NCBI GenBank assembly: GCA_035235625.1
Contig: CP141143.1
Span: 27,786,592 to 27,850,591, forward strand
Reading direction: 5' to 3'
DNA: 64,000 nucleotides
Origin: Saururus chinensis
Taxonomy: Eukaryota > Streptophyta > Magnoliopsida > Piperales > Saururaceae
Shown here: positions 12,101 to 27,100 of the stretch, one piece after another
Position numbering within the stretch: the first letter of the stretch is position 1
Layout of the letters: every line of letters starts with the position of its first letter
Made by a program: the position numbers and the translations under genes
The notes under the pieces: model-generated
Seen by the model: the letters and a program-made list of their open reading frames with translations, nothing else
What the model was told of the DNA's origin: nothing
The model's database searches: none

Positions 12101-15100
12101 ATTATTGGAAAAAAAATGAAATTAATAAGTTGGAAGGAAGAAAAGAACTAGAGAAGAAACTGAGTTTTTTATTTATCAGAACTGAACTGAATGGTAACTT
12201 CTATAATGTTCTGTAGTGGGTTTAACGGGCCTAAATTCTTCCTTTTCCATTAACTTTTTCTCCAAATCATGATACAACTCAAACACCTTTTTTGGACAAC
12301 TTCCACATGACACTTCCTACCCGCCTTAAATACTAGCTGACTTTGGCAGTTTCTGAAATTATTAATTTCTACCACACTAACTTTTATCCTAGGAAATAAC
12401 TAAAACTGACACTCTTAATCAAACTAAAACTTCAAATTTATATAGGAAAGGTCTAATACATTTGCACAACCAAATCTTGGCTGTTCTCAACCTCGGACGT
12501 GAATTTTTAAAATTTGCACTGGCTTTTCCCCCAAATGAGAAAAATACTCCTAACTCTAGAATTTACTTACTGAGCTATCTTTATCATGGAATAACTTTGT
12601 ATGAGATGGTTCCAAGTTTGCCAAGTTTGTTTGTTTCTCGAATATGTAAAATGCTTGGTTGTGATTCATCAGCCTGTCTTTTTTTTTTTGCTGACATTCA
12701 CCTTGTCTATTTGATCTTGTAAATGTCTATTTTTCTTCATCAATTTTATATTGTGAATCATGTACTAGGTCAGGTAGATGTCTGTCTGACCGTCATTGGA
12801 CATAGCTTGTTCGCATAGGTGTTCGACTATATATGTCCTGAATTTTGTTGTTTGCGACCGTGTCTACTGTTGATAGACATGGACTTGGCCACCGTTAAAA
12901 TCAATAGTTATACTTTTGTTATTACCAATACTAAATATTTTTTACTGATCATTTTTTTTTAATGTGGAAACAGTGTACTTAGTAATAAATCATTTGTTAA
13001 GTAATAGAGTATATAGTTGCGAAGACTGAAGACATGTAAGAGGAACATGATGGCATTTCATAAACTTGTTCATGGACAGCAAAAATTTCCTAATAACTAA
13101 TTTTTCTAGTTTAGATACTCCAGTGAACACTAAAAATTTGAAGTTCTGTATGTTTAAACTAAATGGGCATATCATGATATTATTATATTTTGTCTTGGAA
13201 GATTGCATCTTTGGTTTCGCTTTTGAGTTAAGAGCTAAGGGGAATCTATTTTTTTCGTATGCTTCCCTTAATATGGGTGTCGGACATGAAACCTGAGAAA
13301 AATTACTTGGTGAACTCAGGACCATGATGACTAACCTATCATGCTTGCGAACATTCCACTGGACTTCCTAATCCTGATTTGATGTTAGTTTAAAATCTAT
13401 TTTAGATCTAGGTTTTTACAGCATTCAGGACATACCAGCGTGCTTTTTAAGAACCAACATGTAGGCTGGGTAGTTTCCCCCCCTCAGTTTTGATATATTT
13501 TCACTTTAAAATTAATTGTGGATATGAATATGTGATATAACTTAATCATATTCTTAAGTCAAACTTGCAATCTGGAGTCTGGACATGGCCTAGGAAGTTG
13601 CCATCCATTTTTATCAGTCTGTGCCGTGCAGAAGTTTAATGATAAAAATATTGGTGCACATATCGAGCCATTGCCTTTTCTTCCTAATGGCCCTGGCAGT
13701 TGATAATCTTTAGAAATAATGTTGTTCTCAATTTTTTTTAATCCAGACCGTTTTTTTGTACACTGAGATCTGCAACTGTTCCAGTGGCATTTATACTTTA
13801 AGAAGGTTGGAATGATTTTATGTGCATCTTGCAGGATAAAGAAACTGTCAGTATTGGCCAGAATGAGAATGGAGAAGAGACCGCTCAGGATGGGGTTTTC
13901 ACAACTTTATGCACAATGAAGGTAAGGTTACTCATTTGCAATAGTTCTATAGATGTAGAGTTTTCTTTGTGAAATTTACCTTTGTGCTTAGTGTGCAAGG
14001 ACAACAACTAAATTTCTAGACCTGGGTGTATAGCTAAGTTTGTGTTTTTTCCTCATGTTTGTTATTTGTAATCTCATGATAATTTTCTTCTGGCTGTTTC
14101 TAGGCTGGGGATCAGTTGGGCCTTGGTAAAGTGGAAATTAAACAGCATCACACACAACCTCCTCCTCGCTACTCTGAGGGTGCATTAGTAAGTTGGTGTT
14201 GCCTTGTTCATTTCTTTATTTTTCTTAAACCTCATCGGTAATGCTTATTATCTTATCGGTCATGTATTGTCTGAAGAAAAGAAGTTGCATCAGGCTGCCT
14301 AAAATCTTCTGATTTTTACTTGTCACTAAAAAAAAAAAGAACAATTAGTTGGTCTGCAGTGGATTATATAGATCTTCATTATCGAGGAGCTATGGCTTGC
14401 AAAGGAGCATTTGAAGCTACTTGTTTATTCTGATTTTGATGTCCTTTGTCTGATCTTATGTTCCCCTGCTTAGGTTAAGAAGCTGGAAGAACTTGGGATC
14501 GGAAGACCATCCACATATGCTATTGTGATAAAAGTGTTAAAGGTATTTGATGTATTTCAATGCCCATACTTAAAGGGCATTATAACTTCAGATTTTAAAG
14601 GAAGCACTTGTGTGGATTTTTCTTTCATGTTACATTCACAGCTTATGCAGTGTGAGATTGTATGTGGTCTCGCATATGTTATGCACAGCATCATTTTCTA
14701 TCGTAGTTTGAAGGGGGTATAAGTGAGCTGTCTCTTCACTTACCAACTTTGTGAAAAAATGGTATATTGCCAGTAGTCTCTTTTAGTAGTGCAATGTTTA
14801 AAATTGTATCATTATGTTTAAGATAATAGGCATAATGGGAGCAAGCAAGGTTCACCATCTCTCGAGATCTTGGCATAACGTTGAGATTGTGGTCTCAGTC
14901 ACTCAACTGAGAAGCATGCAAAATGATTTCTGCATACGAGATCTTGCTGAGATGGGCCCGAAAACAGCCATGAATGAGCTGGTACAGGAAAAAAAAGCTG
15001 TAGCTGGAGAAACAACTTGAGACAAGGGAAATCATAACTTAAAATCTGGCATAAAATTTGCTTTGAACTTTGTTAGCACTTATACCATTCCATAAATTAA

Positions 15101-18100
15101 AATGTTTTAGTTCCGTCATGGTCGGGAAAAGAAGAAGATAATTGTTGGCGTCTGCTGGAAGAAATACTTTTTGGAGGGTGTCGCCGGAGTCAGATCTACT
15201 ATGGGTGGGGTGGATTTAAAATTTCTTTTCGGAGGAATGTGAATTCTATTTAATTTTAAAATTCAATAATAGATTGGCAATATATCATCTGATATGGAGG
15301 AAAATGCAGTTTACACTTTATTGAATATTGCCAAAGCTGGAGATGTTGATATCAGATATGGCATTCCTTGGTTCTACTGCTACAATCTTAAGTTCATCCA
15401 TCTTTTGATATGTACAAAACAAAGTAACAAGAAACACAATATATATGAATGGCCTTACATGACAACTGTATCTAATACTCCATGTAATTATCGACATCGC
15501 ATCCCAAGTTTTGGATTCAATGCTGTGAGTTCTATTTTGCTATTCAGCTCTCTTATACGCCATGGGGATATTCAACAAGTTTATTATGTCTCTACTCATT
15601 GACTCTATTCACATTTCCAGGGTCTTTCTTTTCCTGAGGTGTGATTCACCCAATGCAGTTGGGTTTATCCGACATAGTACTTGTGTTTGATATTCTTGTA
15701 AAGCTAGAAGGTTGACAATATTGATTTTTTGTTAGAACTGCTTGTATACCACATTGTATAGAACCTACTAAAAATATGTTGTTGTCTGAGTTTTTTGTTG
15801 TTGTTGTTCAACTGGATTAGTAACTTTTTACTACAAAAAGTGAATAACTTTGAATGTGATGGAAATAAGTAGTATGTGAAACTTGTTCAGCCAACAGAAA
15901 ATGTACACAAGTACATATTTCAATCTTAGGACTTTTGCTCATGGGGTCATACTTTTGATTATTTCTAGCCTTACTATCTCATAGTTAGAAAGTTTTTTGT
16001 TACTTTCCTGCAGTAGTGATGCTAATGATTTTCCTCCTGTATCAGGACAGGAACTATGTAACTGTGAAGAGCCGAGTTTTGTCTCCCGAGTTTCGGGGTC
16101 GCATGGTATTAACTGCTTTTAGCTTCTGCTTTATAGCTCGCATCCTAACAGTCGTAAGGTTTTCTTGGAAAAGGAATTGGTTTATTTTTTTATAAATACA
16201 ATTTCTAGTACACCCTGAGGTCCAGCTAAGTTAATGTCTTTGAATCTACTTGTATATTCATGTACATTTATGGTGCATACATGTTTTTCCGTGGGTGTTT
16301 GGATGGCTGTATAATATCCCATTCTGTTTATTCAAACTCTTAATTATTTGGGTAAAATATAAAGCAAGGTTTCCACCAACCTGCAATTGTTTTAGCACCA
16401 TCATCCACTCACCACAATTGAGCCCCATTTACTTATCTTCAAACTGAAAACCGCCTTATTTGTGCTACAATCTCACCTGAGATGTCATCGTCTGCCTGCA
16501 AAGTAACTGGCTTTAGATTTTAAGATGTCCTTTAATGCTTAACTGTTTCTTTACTCTTTATATAGGCTAACCATTTCATGCTAAATTTTACAATTTCCTG
16601 TTCCCAGGTATCTGCATTCCTGTCTGATCATTTTTCTGAAGTGACAGATTATAGTTTCACTGCTGATATGGAGAATGAGGTGAAATTCTTATAATTTTGA
16701 CCTTTTTACAAAGCATAAGCATAAGCATTATATTGCAGTAGTGATCTAACATGTACCCGCATTGGAAGTCCTAGGTTTAGTTCCCAGCAGAGGTAATAAT
16801 CCATTATATACCCCTTGTGCATGTGTTCCTGTGGAGCCTAATACGTGTGGATATGCTAGACAGTGTCATGTATAGTAGTAGTCCATTTCCTTCCATCCTA
16901 ATCATTGAGGTTACAACAATTTTCTAACATTTGTATCTGAAGCTTTTGTATTTCATGTTCAAGGAATCAAAATTGGTTGTTTACTGGTTTGCATAGGATT
17001 GGCATAGAGCAGTATTCTTTCTTGAAATGGGCTTCTGCTAGTATCACTTCTGTGTATTAAAACACTGTAAAAATTGTAATCCCTCCGTCCCATATTAATA
17101 GCTTCATTTGGAAAAATAGTGATTTTTATTGAATGGACCTATGGCTAAGTGAATGGAAAATAAGCTTGTGGGATACCTTTTTAAGTACCCACTCACTTGA
17201 ATTGAGCCAAATTGAGTTACTAGTGTGGTACAAACTTTTTTTGTAAATGGAGCTATTAATACGGATGAAGGGAGTCTGTTACTATGGTGAGGTATTTGTT
17301 TTTAGATCTAGATAGTCATAGATAAGGTAGATTTTTATCTTAAAGTATTGAAGACTCGCATTTTTTTGTAATTATCTCTAGTTGATTTAAATGTGTCTCT
17401 TCTTGTAATACAAATATATTCAGGTTTAAAATTTGAGGAAAATATCAGTAATCAATCACAAAAAACAATGCAAATTCATATATGACAAAATGTTTTCTTC
17501 TGATCACTATGCATACTACTAAAGAAAGCCATCTTCTTCTTTTCTTTGCCTTTTTGTTTTACATTAGCTGTTCAATGTTGCATTCACACAGTTAGATAAT
17601 ATCTCTATCGGGAGGACTGAGTGGAAGGGCCTCTTGAAAGACTATTGGACACGATTCAGCATGTACTGTAATCGTGCCAGTAAAGTTGATGGACGACAGG
17701 TAGTTATTTATCTCTCCTACAAGCAGAGAATATTTGTAGAATGTTGAATGAGATTTTGTACTTTATGGAAACTTCTTAAAGATTTATATTGCAGGTAGAG
17801 AAAATGTTGGAGGAGAGATTTGGAGATTTCTTGTTTGCATCTCTTCCTAACAAGAAAAGGTCTTGCCCAAGGTATTTTAGCTTTGTGATTTCTTGCTCTT
17901 GTTTTTTTTTTGGATGAGATGTTTTCTTATGTCCTATCTTATCCATGTCCTTACCAAGGTTAGTCCTATGTGTTACGACCCAATTTTTGGTCTTGTAAAC
18001 TCCCATTCAAAACATAAGATTGAAGTGGGAAAAATAAAAAAAAGAACTGCTGCTTTGGGTTTGCAATCTGGTTCCTTTAAGCTACTTGTGGTTATTCTCA

Positions 18101-21100
18101 TGAGCTATCCTTCTATTGGCTTGCATACCGGGGTGCCAAATTCTGGTGCACAAAATTGGATATTTAATTTCTGAAGAAGAAAACCTAAGAACCGACTTTA
18201 TCTCACCTACACATTCACACCCACGTGCACACTCGCAAGCTTGCCTACACACACACACGTTATGGAATAGGTAAATCTTGATATATTCCTCCCTTTCACA
18301 TTTCTCTTTCTTATCGTTAGGCAAGTATTGTTTTCAGTTTGTATCTTCTTCTCTTCATGGTACTCTCTCTCTCTCCCTCTCCCCCTTTTCTTTTCCTTTC
18401 TTTCAGTCTTTATGTCTCTGTCTCTTTTTTGTTTCCTTCATCTCTTTTTCCCCTTTCTTCCTTATCCCACCTTTCTCTCTGTCTACTGATTTCTTGTTTA
18501 TCTCAAATTATTCCCCAGCTGTTTATGTTTTCTCTGATATTATTTCAGGCTGAGCTGGCTTTAAATGGTTTAAATCTTGGTGAGATGTGGATAGTTTCCA
18601 ACAAGTCTATGTACAGTTGATTTGAATTTCTTGAAGTTGCACACTTGCAACCTGTGCTCCACCCCTCACTAGAACTATTTACTGATGGAGCAGTAAATAT
18701 TTAGAAATATTTCCTGCTTCATCAGTACATATTCTAGTGAATCAAACCAAACTGATTATATTGCAACCGTTAGAAGTTATAGCACTGCTTTTGAGTTAGA
18801 TTTTATAAACAAAATTTATCTTACTCATGTTGGTATACGCACAGATTTTTTTAATTGTGAAAAAAACTATTCTCGTTGCAAGTTTTTATATGATTCCTAG
18901 GAATGATGTTTCAACTTTCTTTTTTGGTTGGCATAATTTCTCTTGTGGTTTGGGATAATTGCATCTCATATATTTATAAGAGTCCCGTTTATATAAGCCC
19001 GGGCTCATATATGCTTACGTGAGCCCGGGCTCCATGGGCCGTTGGATTTACATCTGGCGGCTCATAATTTTTATGGGTAATACTCATGGGTTTAAACCCA
19101 TGAATATTATGGGCCGCCGGATATAAATCCGACGGCCCATAGACCCCGGGCTCACGTAGGCGTATATGAGCCCGGGCTCATATAAACTTTTTCCTATTTA
19201 TAAATTAACAGAAACTTTTGTTGTGAATATGGCCCCTTATTTTTATCTTGTGAACTCTTTGAAGCTGTCTGGAGGGCATTTTAACTTTTAAAGTAAGCAG
19301 ATTCGGGGCAGGCTATTTCATTGGGTGTGATCAACATCCTAAATGCAAGTGAGTTTAATGACTAATCTATTGCTGAATTGGAATTTTATGCCTTGTTGTT
19401 GAAGTTGATTCTTCCTGTATTTCTTACTTATGACTACATTTCAGCACCTATAATGAGCAAGCTAGGTGTTAGGCATTTCTGTATCCTTCAATTGTTTGCT
19501 CAGCTTATTTCTTTCAATTGGTACTTTTTCATTGGTGAATTTCTTCAATACCATATTTCAGTCAGGGTTGCTGGTGGAGTATTATGATAAACTTGTCGAA
19601 TGCTGGCTGTTGATTTAGGTAGCTGCTGACTTTGTGGCTATTAGTGCTGATACAAACAGTACTAGGTGTCAACCCCATTCATACATTCCTTATGCGTCTT
19701 TTTTTACTTGAATGTTGACCGGAAAATGCATCATCCTATGTTTTTTGAAAATGTTATCCTGAACAACTACCTGACTGGTCCACATAGGGTTCCGAACATG
19801 GTACATAAAGGGCAGCTGCAGATAGATGGTGGCTTGCCCTCTTTGTACCATGTTTGGAGCCCTATGTGGGCTGGTCACGGGGCTCTGGTTACGGAGCCCG
19901 GTCAGCGAAGACGGGTCCCATGTATTTCACAACTTAAGAAATTAAAGGAATTAAGTTAAAGCAATAAAAATAGAAAGCGATGGTGAGACTAAATGTATTG
20001 TCAAATAATTTCATATTGGCAACCTTTTTAATTTAATGCACGAAAGAAAATTATTCAAAAACTCCTTTCGTCTTCCTGTATCTGTGTTACAATTTGACAC
20101 GATCCAGGATTTTGAATATGCATGCAATTTTTATTTGTTAAAACCCATTTTGATGGCATCAAAAAAATTTGTTTTGAAAATCTGCAGATGTCAACATCCA
20201 CTTTTTTTATACCTTTCCTTTCCTCCATATTTTGATACCCATGGGGTAAAATTACTTTCTAGGACACCTTCTGTGCTTATAGTGAGACGTAACATTCCAG
20301 TCTTTGTACAATTGGTTGGGTAAAATGGGCAAATTTGGTGACATATAAGGCTTTTCTTTTACAATAGAGCAAAGGCACCACAGGAAAAGGGTATAAATGG
20401 AATATTAGTTATCAGCAAATGAATTGTCAATGAGATGTGTCTCCTTCAACATTTGAGTTTTTTTAGGATGGCATTATTGAGGATCAGAGGGAACATTTAT
20501 TGAGTTATAAGGTTTTATAATTATTTTTCTAGTAGTATCTGAATGAATAATGATGTTGAATACAGGTTTATAGCTAAGACCATTTGTAATGAAAATGATG
20601 ATGATGATGCCGTCCCTCAGAAGCCCGACAAATGTTTTGCACCAAAATTATTAGGTCTGAATCCCAGTTCTAATGAAAAGGTTGGTAATTGACGACTACA
20701 TTTTTTGTTTTCGGAATCTTTCTCGGTAATGCAGTCTACTCATCTAAATAACCATATAACTCATTCTTCCTTCAATTTCAGGTATACTTAAAAAATGGTC
20801 CTTACGGTTTTTATGTCCAGCTGGGTGATGATAAGAAGGGCGGCCTGCCAAAAAGAGCCCCTATTAACCAGGTATGTGAAGTTCTTACTGTTTAATTTTG
20901 GAGGAAATATATGCATTGATGTAAAGAGATGAAAGATATGAAATGCTACATTACTTAGCTACAGCGTGATAAACTGGAACTACAATACTTAATTGGTATT
21001 TTGGCAATACTCGCGGATTTACCAATATATGCATTATTAGCATCTTGGGCTGCAAGGTCGAAGACCTGGCAGCCATATCTTTTTGTAGATGATCTTTAAG

Positions 21101-24100
21101 TGGCTCTATTTGATGTAGCATTTGTGTCTCCCATGGTAATCGCCTATCACATGTAGAAAGATGAAAGAAGGATATGACATACTACAATATTTTGCTACAG
21201 TATGGTGAACTGGAGCCACAGTATCCAATGGGCATTTTGACAATACATGCGGATTTACTAATGCATGCGCTTTTAGCATCTTGGGCTGCAAGTTCAAAGA
21301 CCTGGCCAGCCGAATCTTTTTGTGGATGATCTTTATCTGATTCTATTTTAAATAGCATGTGTGTTTCCCTTGGTAATTGTTAGAACATTCCTGTACTAGG
21401 TCATAATATCTATGATAAACAAAGAGCTGATGATTATAGGCACTATGCAATAATCTTCTTTATTGGTTTCTCCTTGTTTGCTTTGTCTTGTACTTCTATT
21501 TCTCGCTCCTTTGTTATTCTGCTTTTTGGTATAGTTCTAGACCTAGTTTGTGTCAATCTATGTTTCTTTTGCTATATGTTTTTTTCAATGACCATGGTAT
21601 AAGTTATGTTTTCATGCTTTGCTGTTTTCCTACAAAAATTCTGTTTGAACGAGTATCAACATCTTCTCTCTTCATTTCAAGTGTAATTTTAGTTTAAACT
21701 TTAACAAATTGAATTCTTCTATTACAACTTTTGAATGCAGGTGTGTGTGGTAAAAAATCCAAGTAGAATTGTTTAGTGATTTCTCTTTCTTTAATATTAA
21801 GTCTCATGTTACTCTTGCTTCATGCCATCTGTTAAGGAGGGAGGTTCCAATTCAGTCTCCCAACTTGTTTTTGTTTCATTATGAACTGGTTCACCCTCCT
21901 AATTCTTGTTCATTTTCAGTCTAGTCTCCTTTGTTCTAGTTGTGAGGCAGCAATTGTTAAAAAAAGTAAAGGCGCTAATTGTTATTACTGGATTTTGTGG
22001 ATCATGAATTGAATATACCTCCATTTTTTATGCTATAAACTACCCTTAGTTCCTATTAGTATTGGTTGTAACTTCCACTGACTCTGATAATGATAGAAAT
22101 TAGAACTGATTTTTTGCATGAGTAGCCCTCAGTCTTTTGGTTTTCCTTTTAAGAGGTTATCTTAAGAGAGGGATGATCATTTTATTGTGAATACAGTTAT
22201 TGTTACCTTAGAAATAGTTTAATTTGGAATATTTTCCTCTAGGGATGGACCTTTGCTTCAGCTTGAGGAGAGAAAGGGGTATGACATACTGCAGTACACA
22301 TCTGCAGTATTTGATAGGGTTCATGTAAAATTTCTTACCAACAGGGGTTCTTTTGTCATTCTTATCTTTGAATCAGGGTTTGAAATCTTGCCCTGGTCAC
22401 TGACTTGGATTGGCAACCATGCCAGTTCAAACTGGGTCATGGGCAAGGCTGCTCTTTAGACCTGGGGAGTAACAGGAGAGCAAAAGGAGGAGGTTATTGT
22501 GTAGCCATCCATCCGTGTCAGCATACACTTAGGAGACAATGTCTGTCCAACTTGGCAGACGTGCAAATAGTAACCTTGTCAGTCTGCTTGTTCATGTTCG
22601 TATGCAGTTTTCTGTTGGAGAACAGTGTTTCAGAAGGGATGATAATAGATGACAGCGGTGTATAGTGAGCATATAGAAGATAGACGAACTTGAGGGAGAG
22701 AGGAACAAGGGGTGAACAGGGTCAAGACGATGTAGGAGAGGAAAGGCGATCAAAGGAGGCTACTCAAATTTCTAACTATTCTCTTAATAATTACAAATAA
22801 CTTCATTCAAAGTCGGCAATGCCATTACATATTTTTAAGGATAGGCCTCTCCAAACCTTAGCCTGAGTGGAAACTATCTTTAGTTAAACATTAAAACTAA
22901 GGAAATTAAATAATCATAAAGTAATTACGATCGAGGAATCTGATTAAGAAACCCTAATCCAATGAGGAATATGCCAAAGCAAGATTGAGTGTGGGTTGCG
23001 TGCATAACATTTTCTGAAGAACTTTAGACAACATTAAATTTATAACAGAAGTATTTCATGGTGCTAAAGGGAAACCATAGGTGTGAGTGGATGTCATTCA
23101 GTAGCCATCAATCAGCGTCTGTATACATATAGGAGTCAAGGAGCACTTCTCCTGTCCAATTTTGCGGACAGATGAAAATTGTACCTTGTCAGTCTACTAC
23201 TTTGTTACCGTCTATAGTTTTCTAAAGAAATTTAGGATCTTTGTATTTCTTTTTTAATTCGTATCTATCTTCATCTTTTTTATCAATTCCATGGCTAATT
23301 ATTTCAGTTTTATTGAATGTCATGTTTAATTTATTTTTAGTACTGTTTTGTATTTTTTGACACCATAAATTACTTCTGTTATAAATTTAATGTTATCTCT
23401 ATGCCTTTTTGATTTGTATCCATCCATTTCTTCAACTGGATAAACATAGATGCAAGTTGTGTTCGTCTGCCCGTAAGTGAATAATTGCAGACACAATAAT
23501 GCCTCCATGTTTACAGACCGTTAAAGTGGAGAGGAAGTGCTTAGCTTTGCAAAGAACATTAAGAATTTGCTCAATAAGAATGAAACTGTTTCACAGTATT
23601 AGATATGGTATATCAATCAGCGAGCTGCAAAGAAGACTGAAAATGAGATAGAAGGATGACTTCTACCTGATGCTGGTGATGAGGAAAAAATGATAATTAA
23701 TCTCTATGTGCTTGGTCTGCTCATGAAGCACAGAATGTGGGCAAACTAATTGTAACTTGTTGTCACAAAACATAGGAATAGGGTCAAACAAGGCAACACT
23801 GAGATCATAAGAAGCCAACAAAGCTAGACAATGTCAGTGGTTGTGGTGGTGGGCATTGCTCAATATTCCATGGAGCTGAAGCCTGCATAAAGATAGTTTG
23901 TTTCATACTCTTCCAGCAAATGAGAATATTACCAAGGACGTTTAAATAATTAGTAATTGGTAGCCTATGAGTCCCATTACTAGCCTAATTGGCATCAGAG
24001 TAGGCATGAAGAGTAAAGGTGGACATGAAGTTGCGCAAACATTGTGAGACATAGTGCCATGAATATAGCAGTAAATGTGATGAATTGCTGCCAATGGGTG

Positions 24101-27100
24101 GAATATGGGACCAAATTGAACTGGCTGACAACATGGATATCGTGTGGTACCTGGCCAAATATCATTGAGATAACAATGTTGGCTAACAATCTCTAGATAA
24201 TGAGTGCAATCATCACGGGAGGTCCATCAGCTAGGGTCAAGTTGACAATGAGCAGAAAAGAAGTTTCAATAGGTTTTGGATTAGATACGGCAACAAAATC
24301 AAGAATGTCAGCTGTATACTTAGACTGTGGGAGCAGATAGCCATGTACTTGTCAAGAATAAGCCTCACAATTCAAAGGAGTACCACAAAAGACCTAGTTC
24401 CTTGTCTTAAACAAAGCTTGCAATTTATTTTTAATGTTAGAATTCCGGAAAATATCATTAACAGAGGTAATTACTCATCTACATAAATAAAAAGAAGTAA
24501 ACAGCCATTGAGTAAAGCAATCTCATGATCACAAGCAGAAAATCCTATAACTAGAGGAGTGTGACGTTGATTTTTTCAAACCAAGTACAGAGGGTCTGCC
24601 TTATTTGAGAATGTAAACAACTCCTCGAATATGACAAGCATGGTCTTTTAGAAAAGACAAATTGGAGGTTGCAGAAGTCACTGGTTAACAACAACTAAAT
24701 CAATAAAAATGTGTACAAACTCCCTCTTAGCCACAGGGGCAAATGCCACCTTATAATCAATTCCTTGTTCTTGTGCATATCTCTTGTCTATAAGACTAGC
24801 TTAATGTCTCTCAAGGGGTCCATAGGAGTATAGGACTTTGTCTTATCTTGTATAGTGACTTACAACTAATTGTTTGCTTCCACCTTTTCTGTTTTGTGAA
24901 AACCATCCTGCATTCAGTGTTATCAGTTTGGATTTAATGAAGCTTCCGAGTTACGCTAAACTAAAGAGTAGATAACATATGGAAGCTGATGTTCCTACTC
25001 CACTTTCTTTACACCAAAAGCCTATTCCAGCCTCTGATTGGATAGAGAAGGTAAGTCATATCTGACAACATGGAGATTTACTTTTTCCAATCCAATCAAA
25101 GGTGGAGTAGGCTTTTGGTGTAGAAAAATTAAAGTATGAATATCATTTTCCATAACAAATAGGAAGCTTTAAAAAAATCAAGTTGAACCAACCAAACTAT
25201 TGAGGATTACGATCATAGTGAGGATTGCTGGATAATCTAATTTAGGCTTGATAATTTGTCAGCTTGAATAATTTAATTTAGGCTTGATAATTTGTCATCT
25301 TGAACTTTTTGAGGCAATTTAGCTTCTAACATGTAGCAAAGCCACAAAGCCACGTTGATCCTTGACCTTGCTTCTATATTGTGTGCACGTGCAAACATTT
25401 GCATCCATCAAATCATTTTTGCCCATGTAGGGGAATGTTGGATAATCTTTCTATTTGCATGTGTTTGTTTGGGCCAATCTAGGCTTGATATACATTGTTG
25501 AGCTGTTTATTGACAACTTAAGCCTTGAGACAACTTGGTTTCTAACAAGGATTACATGAAGAATTTGGTGGGTAGTTGGTGTAAGTAACCTAACAAACCA
25601 CCTAACGTGGGATTTCTATATGACATAACCCTAATGTTGATTACTTTAAAGCAAATATTGAAATATGAATCTAAGTATGCAGCAGATAAAAGTAAACCAA
25701 TCAACCTCACAAAGCACACATTTTTTAATGTGACCACTTCAGTCAAACTGATGCACTAGAAACTTGTTTTCAGAGTTACAAAAAGTTACTGCCATGACAT
25801 GATCCCTGAGTACTTGTCCCCAGCTGACTCTCTGCTTTAACCGTTTGTGAACCTCTTACTTCCTCTTGGATACTTGTCTATAGGTGTCTCTAGTCCCAAC
25901 AACCATGAGTTCTTCTGTCACGACCCAGATTTTTAAAAGCATTTTTAAATAGCACGAACGGTAAGTAGCGAGAAATTTTTATTTTTTTTCTTTGAATACA
26001 AAATAAATTATTCGATTAAATATCCAGGGGTTTACAAATACGGATATCAAATCATATGATATTTACACATCTCAAAATTTCAACAGCAGCTTATCCATCT
26101 AAGTACAAGTCCGTCATCAGTCTAATGATAAATAACAAGTTGACTCTCATGCTAAAGGTACACTAACGTATTGGAGTTACAGAAATACAGAAACTTCTTG
26201 TGCTCACCTGTCTTGGTCTTACTTGTCACGTGGAGAATCTGTAGTAAACTAAATGAAACAACCACAACAATGAAATCTCTTCGCCTTCAGGAGAAGAGCT
26301 TCTAAAGGACAATGTTTTATTACTATTTTTCGGATCGGGCCAACATCACCCAAAGTTGTGATTCATATGTAGTTATGCCTACGTACTCATTAGACATCTT
26401 TAATGTTTCTAATAAGATGTGATTCATACGTAGTTATGTTTAGAAACTACTCTATCCTAAGAAGCATAGCATCACACGTGCAATGCTTAGGTATTTTTAA
26501 CCAACCTACATTTTAGTAAGTCATTTAATCGTTTAACTTGTCTAATTAACAAGCAATAACAAACAATGTTATTAATTATCTCACGTCCCTTGTTCGATAA
26601 TTAATACTATCAAATTTGTAACTCAGAGATGACTCATCCTTCGAGAAACCTCCAAACATAGTACTCCATCCTTTGAGTAGAGTGCTTAATAGCAGCTTGA
26701 CCCAAATCCCTAGGGCTCTCAATAGCCTGCCACGAATCGACGGAAAAGGATCCCAACTGTGCTCATGAACACAGATTGGCGAGAAGAAGCCTTCTATGAT
26801 ACTCATACAACTCCGCTTTTTGTATGTACTAATTAGTCTTGAGAAGACATGCGGGAGACCCGCGGTAAAGACCCTCTGGTTGATACCCAAACCATTGTGG
26901 TGATGAAGAAGCATATCGCAATCTCCACTATCTCAACTACTCTTAGAGCAAATGTCTTATAAGACATTACTAATGTATCCATAGAAGCCTTAGGTCTTTA
27001 TGACCATTGACTCCCCGAAATATCTGAAACTTGGACTAGATTATCTCCATCTAGTTAAATATCCGCTCAATCATTTAGGTTCTCTTCACCTTGTGAATCG

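Noticed and set aside
17971-18560. LTR beginning TGTTACGACCC in intron 13
   Set aside because: No matching 3' end or 5 bp duplication (CTATG) could be found; left as a possible fragment only.
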